Positions 10,421 through 21,346 of a stretch of DNA of 64,000 nt are shown here, piece after piece; position 1 is the first letter of the stretch; the number at the start of each line of letters is the position of its first letter. The notes beneath the pieces are model-generated. The model was not told the origin of the DNA. It saw only the letters and a list, made by a program, of their open reading frames with translations, and searched no databases. This DNA is from Flectonema sp. DT1601. Taxonomy: Eukaryota; Euglenozoa; Diplonemea; Diplonemida; Diplonemidae. The position numbers were made by a program, and so were the translations under genes. The stretch lies in the NCBI GenBank assembly GCA_964019425.1, contig OZ025782.1:558001-622000 (forward strand), read 5' to 3'.

Positions 10421-10486
10421 CCACTGTATCGTTAATTAACAGATTATATTATCGTTTTTTTATTGTTGTTTTGTGATACATTACTT
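10421..10486 (+). repeat. Repeat block R, copy 1 (array 3' flank)
   Basis: Begins CCACTGTATCGTTAATTAAC and continues to TTGTGATACATTAC. Related to 12678-12770, after the second array, and to 33991-34085, where no array is present. Confidence 0.75.
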
Positions 10487-10517
10487 TTTTTTTTTTTTTT
10501 TTCCCCTTCGTTAATAT

Positions 10518-10657
10518 CGCACAAAAGGAGGGGAAGAAAAAAATTTTTTTTTCAATTAATTTTTTTTTGTACCTACAAACCCATTGTTCGGTAGAAAGAG
10601 AATTGTGGCAGCAACTAACCTATTCCTTTATTAGGATTTTCTACCGGTTGCGCAAAA
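10518..10657 (+). repeat. Repeat block M, copy 1
   Basis: Shares with 11788-11936 a GGGGAAGAAAAAAATT-like start, a TTTTTTTTGTACCTAC stretch, CCCATTGTTCGGTAGAAA, GTGGCAGC, AACTAACC, CCTTTATTAGGATTTT and GGTTGCGCA. Shorter copies are at 11571-11645 and, more diverged, 15543-15630. Confidence 0.85.
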
Positions 10658-10950
10658 TAAGTGTGAGTGAGTAAGTAAAAAAGTGAAGTTTGCCGATTCT
10701 TTTTGGGACTTACATAGATGGAAGTGCCCTACAATTTGGAGCGTGTAGGGCGCTTTTAGGGCGCTTTTAATATAAATATTATTTTGGAGGGCGCTTTTTT
10801 TACCTTTTTCTTTGGCCTCACCACTCCTTGGGAGCTCCATCTATGGACTTACTCTAAATATTTTTTTTCTCCGTTGCCTGCACACCCAAAGGTTCTTTTC
10901 GCTGTTGGGTGCTGGCACTTTTTTCCCCCCAATTCCCTCCATTTAATATT

Positions 10951-10967
10951 AGTATCAAGTTACCCCC
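10951..10967 (+). repeat. 16-mer AGTATCAAGTTACCCC, copy 1
   Basis: Exact AGTATCAAGTTACCCC, followed by C. Identical copies at 13571 and 14651 and a one- or two-base variant (AGTATCAATTTACCC) at 17223. No shared flanks of any length are obvious. Confidence 0.8.
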
Positions 10968-11028
10968 AATTTTTTTTTTTCCCTCAAAAAAAAAAAAAAA
11001 GAGAACTTGGCTATTGGCCTCTGGAAGT

Positions 11029-11364
11029 TTTACTGAGTGCATGCAAAGAACAGTACTTGTGCAGGGCTGGTACCTAACAGAGAACTGTTTTCCTCTTACA
11101 CGTCATTCCAACCGAATTTCAAAGTCAAGACATCTGCGAGTTGCAGACAGCGACATTCTTGTTTCTGACCGGGTTATCAGGGCATCTAACTCATACAGGC
11201 ATGAGAGCTTTTTTAAGGCTACTTTGAATTATCAAGAGCACAGTACTGCCCGAAGGGTTCCCGCGTGTCAAGAAGCAATTGCATGTACTGAGCAGAAGTT
11301 CCAGAAAGAAGATTACTTTTATCATTTCCCAAGTCATCACATCCTTGACCGTTTGTGTTACTAA
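11029..11364 (+). other. Doubtful open frame, possible gene relic
   Basis: About 110 codons of unbiased composition (for example SKSRHLRVADSDILVSDRVI and QEAIACTEQKFQKEDYFYHF) run to a stop at 11364 inside the repeat region. The frame extends upstream only through homopolymer sequence. There is no clear start and no recognisable domain. It could be an eroded gene or element, or chance. Confidence 0.2.
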
Positions 11365-11570
11365 CTTTCAATCAATCTGTAGATGTGTGTGTTAATGTTT
11401 ATTTGCAGGAAAAAAAAAAAAAAAAAAAAAAGGAAAAAAAAATAATCAGGTGGTACACAACAGCGAAAATATTTTTTTACAACAGAGAAGAATTCTTTTA
11501 GGTGGTGTACAACGGAGAAAAATAAAGTTTTGGGAGAGCAACGGAGAGTTTTTCAATTTCTTTATTCTTT

Positions 11571-11645
11571 TGTGCAAACCCTTGTTCGAATCGTGGCAGC
11601 GTAACTAACCTTTATTAGGATTTTGTGCCTTGGTTGCGCAGAAAC
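11571..11645 (+). repeat. Repeat block M, copy 2 (short)
   Basis: CCCTTGTTCGAATCGTGGCA, GTAACTAACC, TTTATTAGGATTTTGTGCC, TTGGTTGCGCAG. Compared with copy 3 it lacks the stretch between GTTCG and AATCG and one TTTATTCC. Block L copy 2 follows 15 nt later, so M and L travel together. Confidence 0.85.
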
Positions 11646-11659
11646 AAAAGTTTTGTTGT

Positions 11660-11783
11660 CTCTAAAAGTCGGTTCTCAAGATTAAAAAACTGCGATACGC
11701 TGAAGTATCGATGGTAGAAATTTCTGTTTATTTAAGAAGACTGACACCCCATTTCCTTATCAATTTTCTATTAGAATCTGAAA
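11660..11783 (+). repeat. Repeat block L, copy 2 (no array)
   Basis: Same block as 9746-9882 with an extra CAATTTTCTA before TTAGAATCTGAA. It is followed by block M copy 3 instead of a 45-bp array. Confidence 0.9.
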
Positions 11784-11787
11784 ACGC

Positions 11788-11936
11788 CCAAAAAGAAGGG
11801 GAAAAAAATTCTTTTTTTCAATTAAATTTTTTTTGTACCTACCTAAACCCATTGTTCGGTAGAAAAAGAATCGTGGCAGCGTAACTAACCTTTATTCCTT
11901 TATTAGGATTTTGTGCGTTGGTTGCGCAGAAGCAAC
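11788..11936 (+). repeat. Repeat block M, copy 3
   Basis: Full-length M block, ending TTGGTTGCGCAGAAGC. Block L copy 3 follows 12 nt later. The M2-L2 and M3-L3 pairs repeat with a period of about 270-290 bp. Confidence 0.85.
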
Positions 11937-11947
11937 TTTTTTTTGCG

Positions 11948-12086
11948 ACTCCAAAAGTCGGTTCTCAAGATCAAAAAACTGCGATACGCTGAAGTATCGA
12001 TGGTAGAAATTTCTGTTTATTTAAGAAGACTGACACCCCATTTCCTTATTAGAATCTGAACATCGAAAATAAATAAAAAAAAATAA
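11948..12086 (+). repeat. Repeat block L, copy 3 (array flank)
   Basis: Nearly identical to 9746-9882 over about 130 bp and, like it, directly followed by a 45-bp array. Confidence 0.9.
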
Positions 12087-12669
12087 CAACAATCAGTTGA
12101 CTAACCAGTACACATGATGAGATCATCATAACAACAATCAGTTGACTAACCAGTACACATGATGAGATCATCATAACAACAATCAGTTGACTAACCAGTA
12201 CACATGATGAGATCATCATAACAACAATCAGTTGACTAACCAGTACACATGATGAGATCATCATAACAACAATCAGTTGACTAACCAGTACACATGATGA
12301 GATCATCATAACAACAATCAGTTGACTAACCAGTACACATGATGAGATCATCATAACAACAATCAGTTGACTAACCAGTACACATGATGAGATCATCATA
12401 ACAACAATCAGTTGACTAACCAGTACACATGATGAGATCATCATAACAACAATCAGTTGACTAACCAGTACACATGATGAGATCATCATAACAACAATCA
12501 GTTGACTAACCAGTACACATGATGAGATCATCATAACAACAATCAGTTGACTAACCAGTACACATGATGAGATCATCATAACAACAATCAGTTGACTAAC
12601 CAGTACACATGATGAGATCATCATAACAACAATCAGTTGACTAACCAGTGCACATGATGAGATGATCAT
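12087..12669 (+). repeat. 45-bp tandem array 2, 13 copies, nearly perfect
   Basis: Thirteen units of the same 45-bp repeat as 9883-10420. Here almost all are the single variant CAATCAG..AGTACACA; only the last one carries AGTGCACA and GATGATCAT. The last unit of both arrays shares these same terminal differences, so both descend from one array with a defined edge. The near-identity of inner units indicates recent homogenisation or expansion. Confidence 0.95.
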
Positions 12670-12677
12670 AACAACAA

Positions 12678-12770
12678 TTCACTGTATCAGATGTTAAATT
12701 ATCGTTTATTTTTTTGTGTTATTTTTGTGATACAATAAAAATTTGTATTTACAAATAAAACGAAGTTTTC
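12678..12770 (+). repeat. Repeat block R, copy 2 (array 3' flank)
   Basis: CACTGTATCAGATGTTAAAT, TATCGTT, TTTTGTGATACAATAAAA, TTTGTATTTACAAAT. Its best relative is 33991-34085 (CTGTATCTCAGAACTAATG, TTAAATTATCGTTATG, ATGATACAAAACATTTGTA), showing R also exists away from the array. Confidence 0.8.
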
Positions 12771-12805
12771 ACCACCCCAAATACCTCAACATTCATTAAT
12801 TCATT

Positions 12806-12841
<36 letters not shown>

Positions 12842-13570
12842 CCTTAATGCAATCACTAATTCTTAAAAAATATGGTCTCCTGTTAACCAATGAGATGGTT
12901 GAGTGTCCTGTACCGGTTAGGGTCAATGGACGACAGGTGACGGCAGGTGACCAACCCCTACCAATTCATATGAAGAAATGTTTTAAAACCAGATGATGTT
13001 ATGATCTCTTGTTTTGTCTTCGAATATAATAGAATTTCTTGTATTGCTGATTGATTAATTGTTTACATTTAGTGACATTTTGCTACGATAAAAAGAGGCA
13101 TTCCTTCTCCTAGAAGAGATTGTCAAAAATACCTCATTTCTCCCTCTCCTTTCTCTTAACTCCGTTGCTATAAGTTACCCAAGGCTATTGAATTTAATAG
13201 TCGTCTGAAGGAGTTATCTGACAATCTGTTATCATTGAAGTTTCCACTTACTTAGGAGTTGGTTTCATTTTTTTTTTTTTTTTTTTAAATTTTCCCCTCT
13301 TCCTATGAGCAAGTAAATAGCATTTGCGTACATTGGGGGTTTCTTTTTTTAATTTGTTTCTTTATTATTTTTTTTTTTTTTTGATATCCATTTGGGTTTA
13401 TTTGTTTGCAAATTGATAGACACGGTTACAGATACATGGGGCTCAGTTTGTAGTACGCTCTCAAATACCTCATATTATTAATTCAACAGGAAGTATTTTA
13501 TTTTATCGATACCAACTGTTGGCCTTTTTACATGGCAACCAGCTTTGGTCGAACCCTTTAGCCAGTTTCA

Positions 13571-13587
13571 AGTATCAAGTTACCCCC
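13571..13587 (+). repeat. 16-mer AGTATCAAGTTACCCC, copy 2
   Basis: Second exact copy, followed by CC, between two T-rich stretches. Same orientation as copies 1 and 3. Confidence 0.8.
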
Positions 13588-14650
13588 TTGCTTTTCTTCG
13601 CTGAAAAGGGCTGGGTAAGGTGTGTGGTCTGAAAAAAGATGTGAATAGCGGAAAAAAAAAAAAAAAGAATTACATTCAAGTGAACAGCGAAAAATGAATT
13701 CCCCCCAATAGCGAAAATATCAAATTTTAATTTTAATTTTACTAATTAGTTCTTTTGCTTTTCCTTTTCCTTTTGCCGGCTGGAATTCTATGTAAGAAAA
13801 CTGGTATGAAAGCTGCATGCAAGTTGCCTTCTAAGCTGTCGAGATACTCACTGCTTCACGCGATAGGCGCACCTCTTCTCCTGGTTATAGAAGTGACATT
13901 AAAAATATGTCACCAGCCTGGTAGACCCCCCATTGAAAACCCTTCCTTACGACATAAAGCACGAATCTGGTTACTTATATCCTAAATAACTTAATTCGTG
14001 CTTATGTTGGTATTTTACTTTTTTCTTCTTCGCAGGCTGTGGGTTTCAGCCTTTCGATGTAGTGGCATGTGACTTCTGCCCAGTGCCCTGAATGTCAACG
14101 CTGAGAAATCAGGTCAAGCGTGGGTAAACGGCGGGAGTAACAAAAGTTAATCTTTTTTTTTTCCTTTTTTTTTACAAAGTAAAACATACTTACAAAAAAA
14201 ACTAAGTATTCCTAGCGGAATACTTTTTGCAGTGTTGTCCCTATTTTCTTAATTCGAAACTCACCGTTATATATTTCTCCATTTCCTCTCTTTTTATTTT
14301 TTATTTTCTAAGCTGTTAAAAAGAGAACGTGTCATTCGTACATAAATGATTCTTCTCACCGGTTATATATTTTTGTTTTGCTCTTTTTCGTTCGGTGGAA
14401 TGTATTTATTTGCAGTTTCCCTCGTGTACAGTAACGCTCTTGCAGGACTTCCGAAGCCTACATGACAGCTTCTGGTTACGTCAAGGTTAACGCTCAGTCA
14501 AATATAACTTTCCACTTTAGATTCAAACTGTTCAGATTGAAAGCCGTTATTTCTTGTGGTCATGATTTATTTTCCCGTGCGACAGAATTCTGCCTTCGTT
14601 GAACGAAATGTAAGGATGATCTGAACTGTTTTTTTCTTAAACCCCTCCAC

Positions 14651-14666
14651 AGTATCAAGTTACCCC
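14651..14666 (+). repeat. 16-mer AGTATCAAGTTACCCC, copy 3
   Basis: Third exact copy, followed by TATATTCTCTCTC. All copies are in the + orientation and confined to 10.9-17.3 kb. Confidence 0.8.
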
Positions 14667-14741
14667 TATATTCTCTCTCTCTCGTCAGTGGTTTGCTTTG
14701 CTAGAAGATTAGTGTCCTCCGATTTTTTCTTTGAAATCAAC

Positions 14742-14779
14742 TTACGTCCCTTCAGTTGAAGCAATCTGTGCTGGGTCTT
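14742..14779 (+). repeat. Dispersed repeat, copy A
   Basis: TTACGTCCCTTCAGTTGAAG followed by CAATCTGTGCTGGGTCTT. A second copy at 56060-56106 has an insertion of AGTTCAAC-like sequence in the middle. Confidence 0.75.
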
Positions 14780-15542
14780 TTTAGTACCTTGCCGCATAGC
14801 ATTTCTCTTCTTGTTTTTAATCAGCTTTTGAACCATATTTTGCACACCAGCGCAACGGACACTACGCTCCTTCGTTTACATAAATATGTCACTTTATTGA
14901 CATTGCGAAGTGTTTTTTAAGTTTTTCCTTTTTTAAAAGCACCCAACACCGACCTTTACCTGAGGAAGTAGATCCACTCATTTCTGATGTTTTTATCAGA
15001 TAGTCTTATATGCCTGCTCTTATCGTACCAAATATCACACTTTTGTATATGACATGATGTTACTCTGTTGCACACTACGCTCTTTTGTTTGCATAAACAT
15101 GGTGTCACTCGATTTGTTGCTTCTTTCAGAGGCATAATGAGGATGACGTTTCTGATTAGGGTCACTTACTTCACGCTTCTGGTTGTGTTTTTCTTCTTTT
15201 TTTTTGTTGTAAATATGTCGTCACTCAATTCTAAAAATAGTAAAGTCTAAAAATACTCATCGTCTTCCACTAACGGCGTTGAATCGAATGTATTAAAAGT
15301 GCAAAAAAAGATACTTCTTCTTCAGGTGTCTGGAAAACTAATCATAATTGGGATTGGATTTCTCAAAAGGCTTTTCTTTTTTCGATGGTATCGACCGAAT
15401 AAAATATTCTTCTTCTTCTTCTTTTTCTTTCTTAGTCCCTACACCCTTCGCATACGATTCGCATTCAAACTCTCCTCCTCCCATCGATGACAATAATGAT
15501 GGGGATGGTTGATGTTTTATTTGTTTCATTTCATTTTCTTTG

Positions 15543-15630
15543 AACCCGTTGTTCGGTAGTAGAAAATTGTAGCAGCGTAGCTAACTTTTAATTCCTTTAT
15601 TACGATTTTTGTTCCAGTTACGCACAGACA
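15543..15630 (+). repeat. Repeat block M, diverged copy 4
   Basis: AACCCGTTGTTCGGTAGTAG, GTAGCAGCGTAGCTAACTTT, ATTCCTTTATTACGATTTTT, TTACGCACAGA. Clearly the M block but with more changes than the copies at 10.5-11.9 kb, so it is older. Confidence 0.7.
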
Positions 15631-16146
15631 AAAACAAAGCTACTTGATGTTTTGCTTTATTATTGTTATTATTTTTTATTATTTATTTAAATTGTACCTC
15701 CCCACACTTTAGGAATGGTTTTATATTCAGTAAGGCAATCCTGCTTTGCTTTGCTTTGCTTTGCGTTTTTTTTTTCCTTTTTCAGATTCTTTATTTTTTT
15801 TAGTTCCCTACACCACAGTTAAAGACAGACATTGTGCCCGGCATCTTTTTTTTTCTTTTCTTTTTTCTTTCCTGAATCCAGTCTCAAAGACGTGTTTTTT
15901 ACTAGTTGAAATCCATGGCGTAATGTGAATGCCGGATACTTGGTGGATATGTTACCGATTTACGCAATACGAAGTGAAGAGTGTGAGATGTCGAAAATTT
16001 TATTTTTTCACTCCCCTGGCAAATTATGTCTTATAACAAAGTATCTGCAATTTATTGCTTTTGGAATTATCTCAAGGACTCCAGTTAATCTTTCTTAATA
16101 CTTTTTCTTGTTATTGTTAGGCTTGTAATAGTATTTTTTAAAAGAA

Positions 16147-16178
<32 letters not shown>

Positions 16179-17481
16179 TATGCCCATCACATAAGACAAG
16201 TCTATTTTCTTTTTTATTACTTCGGAGGGGGTGGGCTCCCGCAATCTCATGATTGTGTGGTTTGCCAGACCTTTCGTTATCTTTTTTTTTTTCCACACTT
16301 GCTTTTTTTTTTTTTTTTTTTTTAAATTGAGTTACGTATATTTTTGTTTATTTTTTATGTACGATGTAGTTGGGACGCCTTCCGGTTTCTAGGGCGAGAA
16401 CCAAATTCTCGAGGGTTATTTGCCTTACTGCTTTTATTAGGATTTTTATTTTTTTTGTAGCTTTATGTAATTCAGGCGATATCTGACTTTTAGGTCAGCC
16501 TTTGCTTAAACAATCCTAATAAGATTGGGGTCTAATTACTTTGCAGTTGCCTCGTAGCTCTAGGGAGTTAACCCGATGCTCTTTAGTTTGCTGTATCAGC
16601 GATGAACAGTATGCAGTGTATTAGACTTCCTTACTATCCATCTATCTATCTAAATGTCAATCAGAACTTTCAACGTCTGCTTGGACCCTTTTTGATTTCA
16701 GTCAAAAAAAAAGAGGCAAGCCCTCTGTCTGATATGTTTAATCACAAAGTGCTCTGGGAGAACTCCTCAAAAGTCGGAGGGTGTTCCAACTACTATACCA
16801 CACACACCAGTTAATTACTTTTTACTACTAGTAAAAAAAAAAAAAAAAAAAAAAAAAAACCTAAATAATTAAACCAAAATCTTTTATAAGTCTTTCAGCA
16901 GGCATTCTTTAGTAGTGATTTGAGCTGTTGGCCCCCGCCCCTGACTCAGGTGGGTGTTCACAGCCTTGTCGATCGTTCTTTACTCTGTGTAAGGAACCCT
17001 GTTTGGATACAGTTTTAGTTTTTGGGTGAAGCATTCGTACGAATTTGTTACAGTGTGCCTTTCTTTGAATAGAACTATAAAGTTCACCAAAACCCTTTTG
17101 TTATCCAAGTCCCCTCGAACTAGGGAGAATGGAATGTAGCGATGCCACTTTACCACTTACCGAGAATGGCAGTTAAGATTACCCTAGGCTGATTGTTGCT
17201 CTCTTAAGCCTGATAAATTACAGTATCAATTTACCCTTCTTTAAACTACTTATTACTTTGACAAACAATTAATAATTAACATACACACGCCTGGTTCTGT
17301 AAGGAAGAAAAAGAAGAAGAAGAAATATTTATACCGTGATACCATTATTTGCTTTAGTTCGAAAAAAAAAAAGAAAAAAGAAAAGAAGAATAAATAAATC
17401 CCTTGTTGGTTCTGATGCTTTAACAGAGCCCTCAGCTAATGTTGCTTCGTATTATATTAAAGTGTAATTAATGAAACATAT

Positions 17482-17910
17482 TTACAACAAGATAATAATT
17501 GAGTACCCTTCACTCGATACGCTGTCACTGACAGCATATGACCGGTTTTGTTTTCCTTTCGGTGTGTCTAATAGTCCCTCGATTAGCGAGAGAAGCATTG
17601 TGCTACCTGCTAGTGGGAGGGTACATTCTACATTACTTTGTTCGATTGGTTTTCCCTTAAAGAAGGTGTGCTGGTGTTTTTCAATCTGGTTGAGTATATT
17701 ACATCGAACCTCATTGTGATAATCCTTGTATTGAACCCAGTGTAGCTGTTTATATGACTGTTGTTGTAGAAGTGGTAACATTGATAATTCTTCTTTTACT
17801 GTAAACAGGAAAAGAAGATTCAATTTATCTGAAAAACCCTCACGTGATCCACATTCTAACAATAAACAATCTTGGCTTCCTCTTCCCGTCACTGCTTTGT
17901 ATTTATTCAT
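17482..17910 (-). other. Doubtful minus-strand open frame (142 codons)
   Basis: The only long frame on the minus strand not lying opposite a real gene or a satellite. It starts MNKYKAVTGRGSQDCLLLEC, has mixed composition and ends SEGYSIIILL. No domain is recognised. Since every supported gene is on the + strand, chance or an old relic is more likely than a gene. Confidence 0.2.
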
Positions 17911-18392
17911 GTTAGCCTTGTGGTTGTGCAGTGTTACTTTCCCGTTCCTTGATTTTTCGACTTTTTCACATTTTGATTTGTTAATACAAAGGGAAGCGAA
18001 GCCAAATAGTTGCCAGACATTAACTTAAGTCTTTTGTGTTGATAACAAATCTATTCGTTTACTTTTTCCTTACTAATTGTTGGTTGGTCGTTTAGCTCTT
18101 CCTCTCGCGAGTCAATATTTTTTGCCGTCATCGCGCCTTGCTCATGTGGTGGCCTGGGTAGCTATTTCTTCTTACCATGTCTCCGTCAAAGTTTTCATGG
18201 TGAGTACTTCATTATTAGTAGTAATCGTGGCAGAAAAGTTAGTTACCTGCTCCCAGTACAACAACATGTTGGCTGCCACGTTGTTGTTTTTATATTAATT
18301 TTTTTTTGAAAATTTTATTTCACCCCTTTCTTCTCTTTTGGTAGCGTCATGTGAAAGAAAAAAAAAACAGAAAAAAAAAGAAACAAAATGTT

Positions 18393-18480
18393 TTCTTTAA
18401 TTAACAACTACAAATATTTTTCTTCAGCCAAGTACTGTTTTTACATTGTCATAGTTTCACTCCTTTCTTCTCTTTTAGTA
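18393..18480 (+). repeat. Dispersed repeat with second copy at 58.3 kb, copy 1
   Basis: TAACAACTACAAATATTTTT, CAGCCAAGTACTG, TTTTTACATTGTCATAGTTT. The copy at 58316-58438 is the same with an extra AT-rich insert. A weaker relative, ACTGTTTTTACGTTGTCGAA, occurs near 25995. Confidence 0.7.
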
Positions 18481-18960
18481 GGTTCATGTTGGAACCAGTC
18501 ATGTGGAATGAAAAAAAAAGAAAAAAAACTACACCACCCTTTCGATTTACTTACACTTTACAATAGCAATCCTAGCAGGGTTGCTTCTTCTACGTTACTG
18601 CTATGGGGTTTACCGGACGCTCCTTAGTTTGTTGCATCGAGTTATATGAGGATACTTAAAAAAAAAAAAAAAAAAAAGAATATCAAAGCCTGTTGAATTG
18701 TTAGCTCCTCTCATTTCTCAAATAGTTAATCTTCCCTTTCTTTTATTTGCCCTCTCCCATTTACACAAATAGCCTTCCAACAGTAGTGACTTTGATATTA
18801 ATTTTGTTCTTATATTACGTTCTTTCCCAGTTATTGGATTATTTTATGATCTGTCGGTTGGTAGCAATTGATGTGTGTTTTCCTATCCTTGCATTTCATT
18901 TCGTATTTTTCCTGTCTGTCACTCCCTCTCTCTCTCTCTCAAGGGTAATACTTAACAACT

Positions 18961-21114
18961 ATGGAGAAATTGGTACTCGAACAGAAGATACAAGATCTGA
19001 GAGAGAGCGCTAAAAAACTGGGAGAAGAAAATGACAAAACATGGAAGGCAATGGAAGAAGAGCGAATTGCTTTGAAGGATAAAGTATGTACTTAAGGAAT
19101 GAGTGAAAGCTCAACAAAATAATAAACAAACACACAAACAAACAGAGAACAGCACTTGGCAACCGTGATACAGAAGTAAGATGCAAACAGAAGGAATTAG
19201 AAGACAGAGAAACCATTGCATACACAGCCCAGGCTGCAATAAATGAAAAACTGAACACAATCACGACAGAGATTCAAGATTGCATCAGGTCAAGAGACAG
19301 TACTATAATACAAAAAAACATGCAATTGGAAAAGGATAGCAGAGCTCGGCTTGCAAAATCGGTTGAAGAAAGTCAGAGATTGGCATCTGCACAACTCATT
19401 GCGTCAGCAACACACCACAATATTAAAAAATCATTTCCTGAATATCTTCGTTTTATGTCGCGTTTTAACAAGAGGCCTCGAGTTCTAACACAAAAAGTTC
19501 TTAATATGCAATCGTGTAAGTCGAGGTTTAATATTCCTATACCTGATGACTTAAAGTCAGCAGAACAGTTTTGGTCAGAATGGGATCCCTCCTCAGGCAT
19601 CTCCGTAGCACCCGACTGCATCACTGTTTCTGTTGATGATACTAAAACTGTATGTGTTTGTTAGTAATGTAACTTACTTATGTTGTGTGTGAGTCTCATA
19701 AAAAAACTAAAACAGACTCACGACGACTTTCCAATCCCAAGAAACCCTGATCACTTTGTAGGAGTGATGTTGCTAACAACAAAGAGTACTGGTCAGAACT
19801 TACATCCATACAGTAGATTAGTATTCCTCGGTCACAACAGATTCACTTATGAAGTTTCTGATGATAAGAAAACAATAACAAAAAAGAACGATGAGATGAG
19901 ATGCTACGGCGGTGACTTCAACAAAGAAATTGACGGCAGCGATGATGCCGGGCTTGAGGCATGCGCGAGAAGACATCTTGAAGCTCAGTCTGGGTTAGTG
20001 TTACCAGAAACAGCGACACTTAAGAAATTCGCAAACTTTAATTACGAAGGAAGAATGTCTACTTACTTTTTATGTTGTCTCAGTGATCATCGAGTCACTC
20101 TAAAAAAGGTTGAGAGAACCTTCGAAATCGAAGTCCCTGCTCCAAAGACTGAGAAGCCAGCGCCTTCTCCAGCCAAACCGACTGGTGAAGACAGCGAAGA
20201 ACAAAAAGAAGAAGAAGCAGCTGAACAACCAAAGGAAGATGGCGAAGAAGAAAAGCCAACCGAACAAGATTCAGAGATGAAGGACTCCAAAGAAGATGAA
20301 CCTGAAAAACCATTATTCATCACTAAAGAAGAAACTGTACCTGTAGTAGTATGTTTTATTTTGAATTCCCTCCATCGATAAACAGTTTTACGTTATAATA
20401 AAATAAAACAAACCAATCAGCAAACTTGTGCCGTCATCCTCACCCAACTCCTCGAGCAGAACAGTAGGAATCAAGTTTCTATTGAGATTAGAATGCTCGC
20501 TCACCTCCTAGAAGAGATGATGTTGTACAGGTTTTGATATTATTATATTATTGATCTTGTGATTATCATTTCAAAAAAAAAAAAAAAAAAAAAAAAAGTA
20601 ATAAAAAACAGACACGGGAAGAAGTTACTATCCGCCTTAGAAGACATGAGTGAGAAGCGTAAACAATGTGATAGCACTCTTGCTTCTAATCCGTTGGAGG
20701 AAGCGACAAACAGTGGAATGGAACCTGGAAAGTTGAAACGTCGTAAAATTATTGTTGAAACTACTGATTACTCTGAGAGGGGAGTTTTTGAATTTTTTGA
20801 TAAACTAGCTGGAGTAAATTCAGGTGATCGTATGAACGCAAATAGACAATGTGCTTATCGTTATGCTCTCGCATCACTTGGTGAACCAAATCTAACTCTT
20901 GGACAAATTAATAAATTAATCGGACCTGTTGACGTATGTAACCTTTTCCTGTGTTATCAAATATCTATTTTACGTTAAAAAAAACCTTAACACCCAATAC
21001 AATAACAAACAGAACTATAATAATCTTAATAATTTATTTATTAACTCAAAGACTGATGTTCAAACAGAGTTGTCTCATTTGACTCCAGTTGATGAATATT
21101 TGTTTTCTCGTTAG
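18961..21114 (+). CDS. DBC1/CCAR1-like protein with catalytically dead Nudix domain
   Basis: Six exons in one frame (18961-19083, 19146-19649, 19716-20348, 20421-20530, 20612-20933, 21013-21114; GT-AG introns, donors GTATGT or GTTTTG), 597 residues. The ATG follows a CT-tract and CAAG. Residues 1-120 are a charged coiled coil. Residues about 212-340 form a Nudix-like fold: LLTTKSTGQNL.., CYGGDFNKEIDG, then ARRHLEAQSGL where active Nudix enzymes have RELxEExGL, then FANFNYEGRMSTYFLCCL. The Glu residues that bind metal are replaced (REL to RHL, EE to AQ). The spacing GG..LDG..R..AQxGI/L matches the inactive Nudix of human DBC1 and CCAR1, transcription and splicing regulators, better than MTH1-type enzymes. 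A Glu/Lys/Pro-rich acidic linker (about 360-410) and a helical C-terminal part (LLEEMMLYRHGKKLLSALED..) follow. A nuclear regulatory role is inferred from family only. Confidence 0.65.
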
Positions 21115-21346
21115 ATTTCTTCTCATCTTTAAATTGTATTTTAGTTAAATATAGTGTTGAAGTGATGTCTAGCAACCACTCCCATAACGAGCGCAGTGTT
21201 CTCAATGACAATGTTCTTTAGTGTTAACTCATCGCGCATGATTATGGTAAAAATTATTTGATGAGATAAAAAAAAAGTGTCTTCTTTTTTTTAAAATTTT
21301 TTTTTATTATTTTGTTATCTTCTTCATCAGTTGAACAACAGCGTAA

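Larger units (their letters stand above)
9682..18960. other. Gene-poor, repeat-rich region (overview)
   Basis: About 9.3 kb with no gene I can support. It holds two 45-bp satellite arrays (9883-10420 and 12087-12669), flanking repeat blocks called here L, R and M, three exact copies of a 16-mer, many A/T runs, an AAT microsatellite (about 16146-16178), a CTTTG repeat (about 15745-15766) and fragments of dispersed repeats shared with 51-58 kb. Two frames of over 100 codons without homopolymer bias (11029-11364 +, 17482-17910 -) are listed separately as doubtful. Confidence 0.7.

Noticed and set aside
10631-11077. Overlapping frames on both strands around 10.6-11.1 kb
   Set aside because: Built on poly(A)/poly(T) and repeat block M; no domain, no start context.
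11571-11600. GTTCGAATC resembling a tRNA T-arm
   Set aside because: It arises from a deletion within repeat block M. Other copies have no such word, and no cloverleaf can be drawn.
9818-12669. Minus-strand frames of about 200 codons made of a 15-residue repeat across both satellite arrays
   Set aside because: They follow mechanically from a 45-bp unit lacking stops in one frame. There is no start context, and the repeated peptide has no plausible fold.
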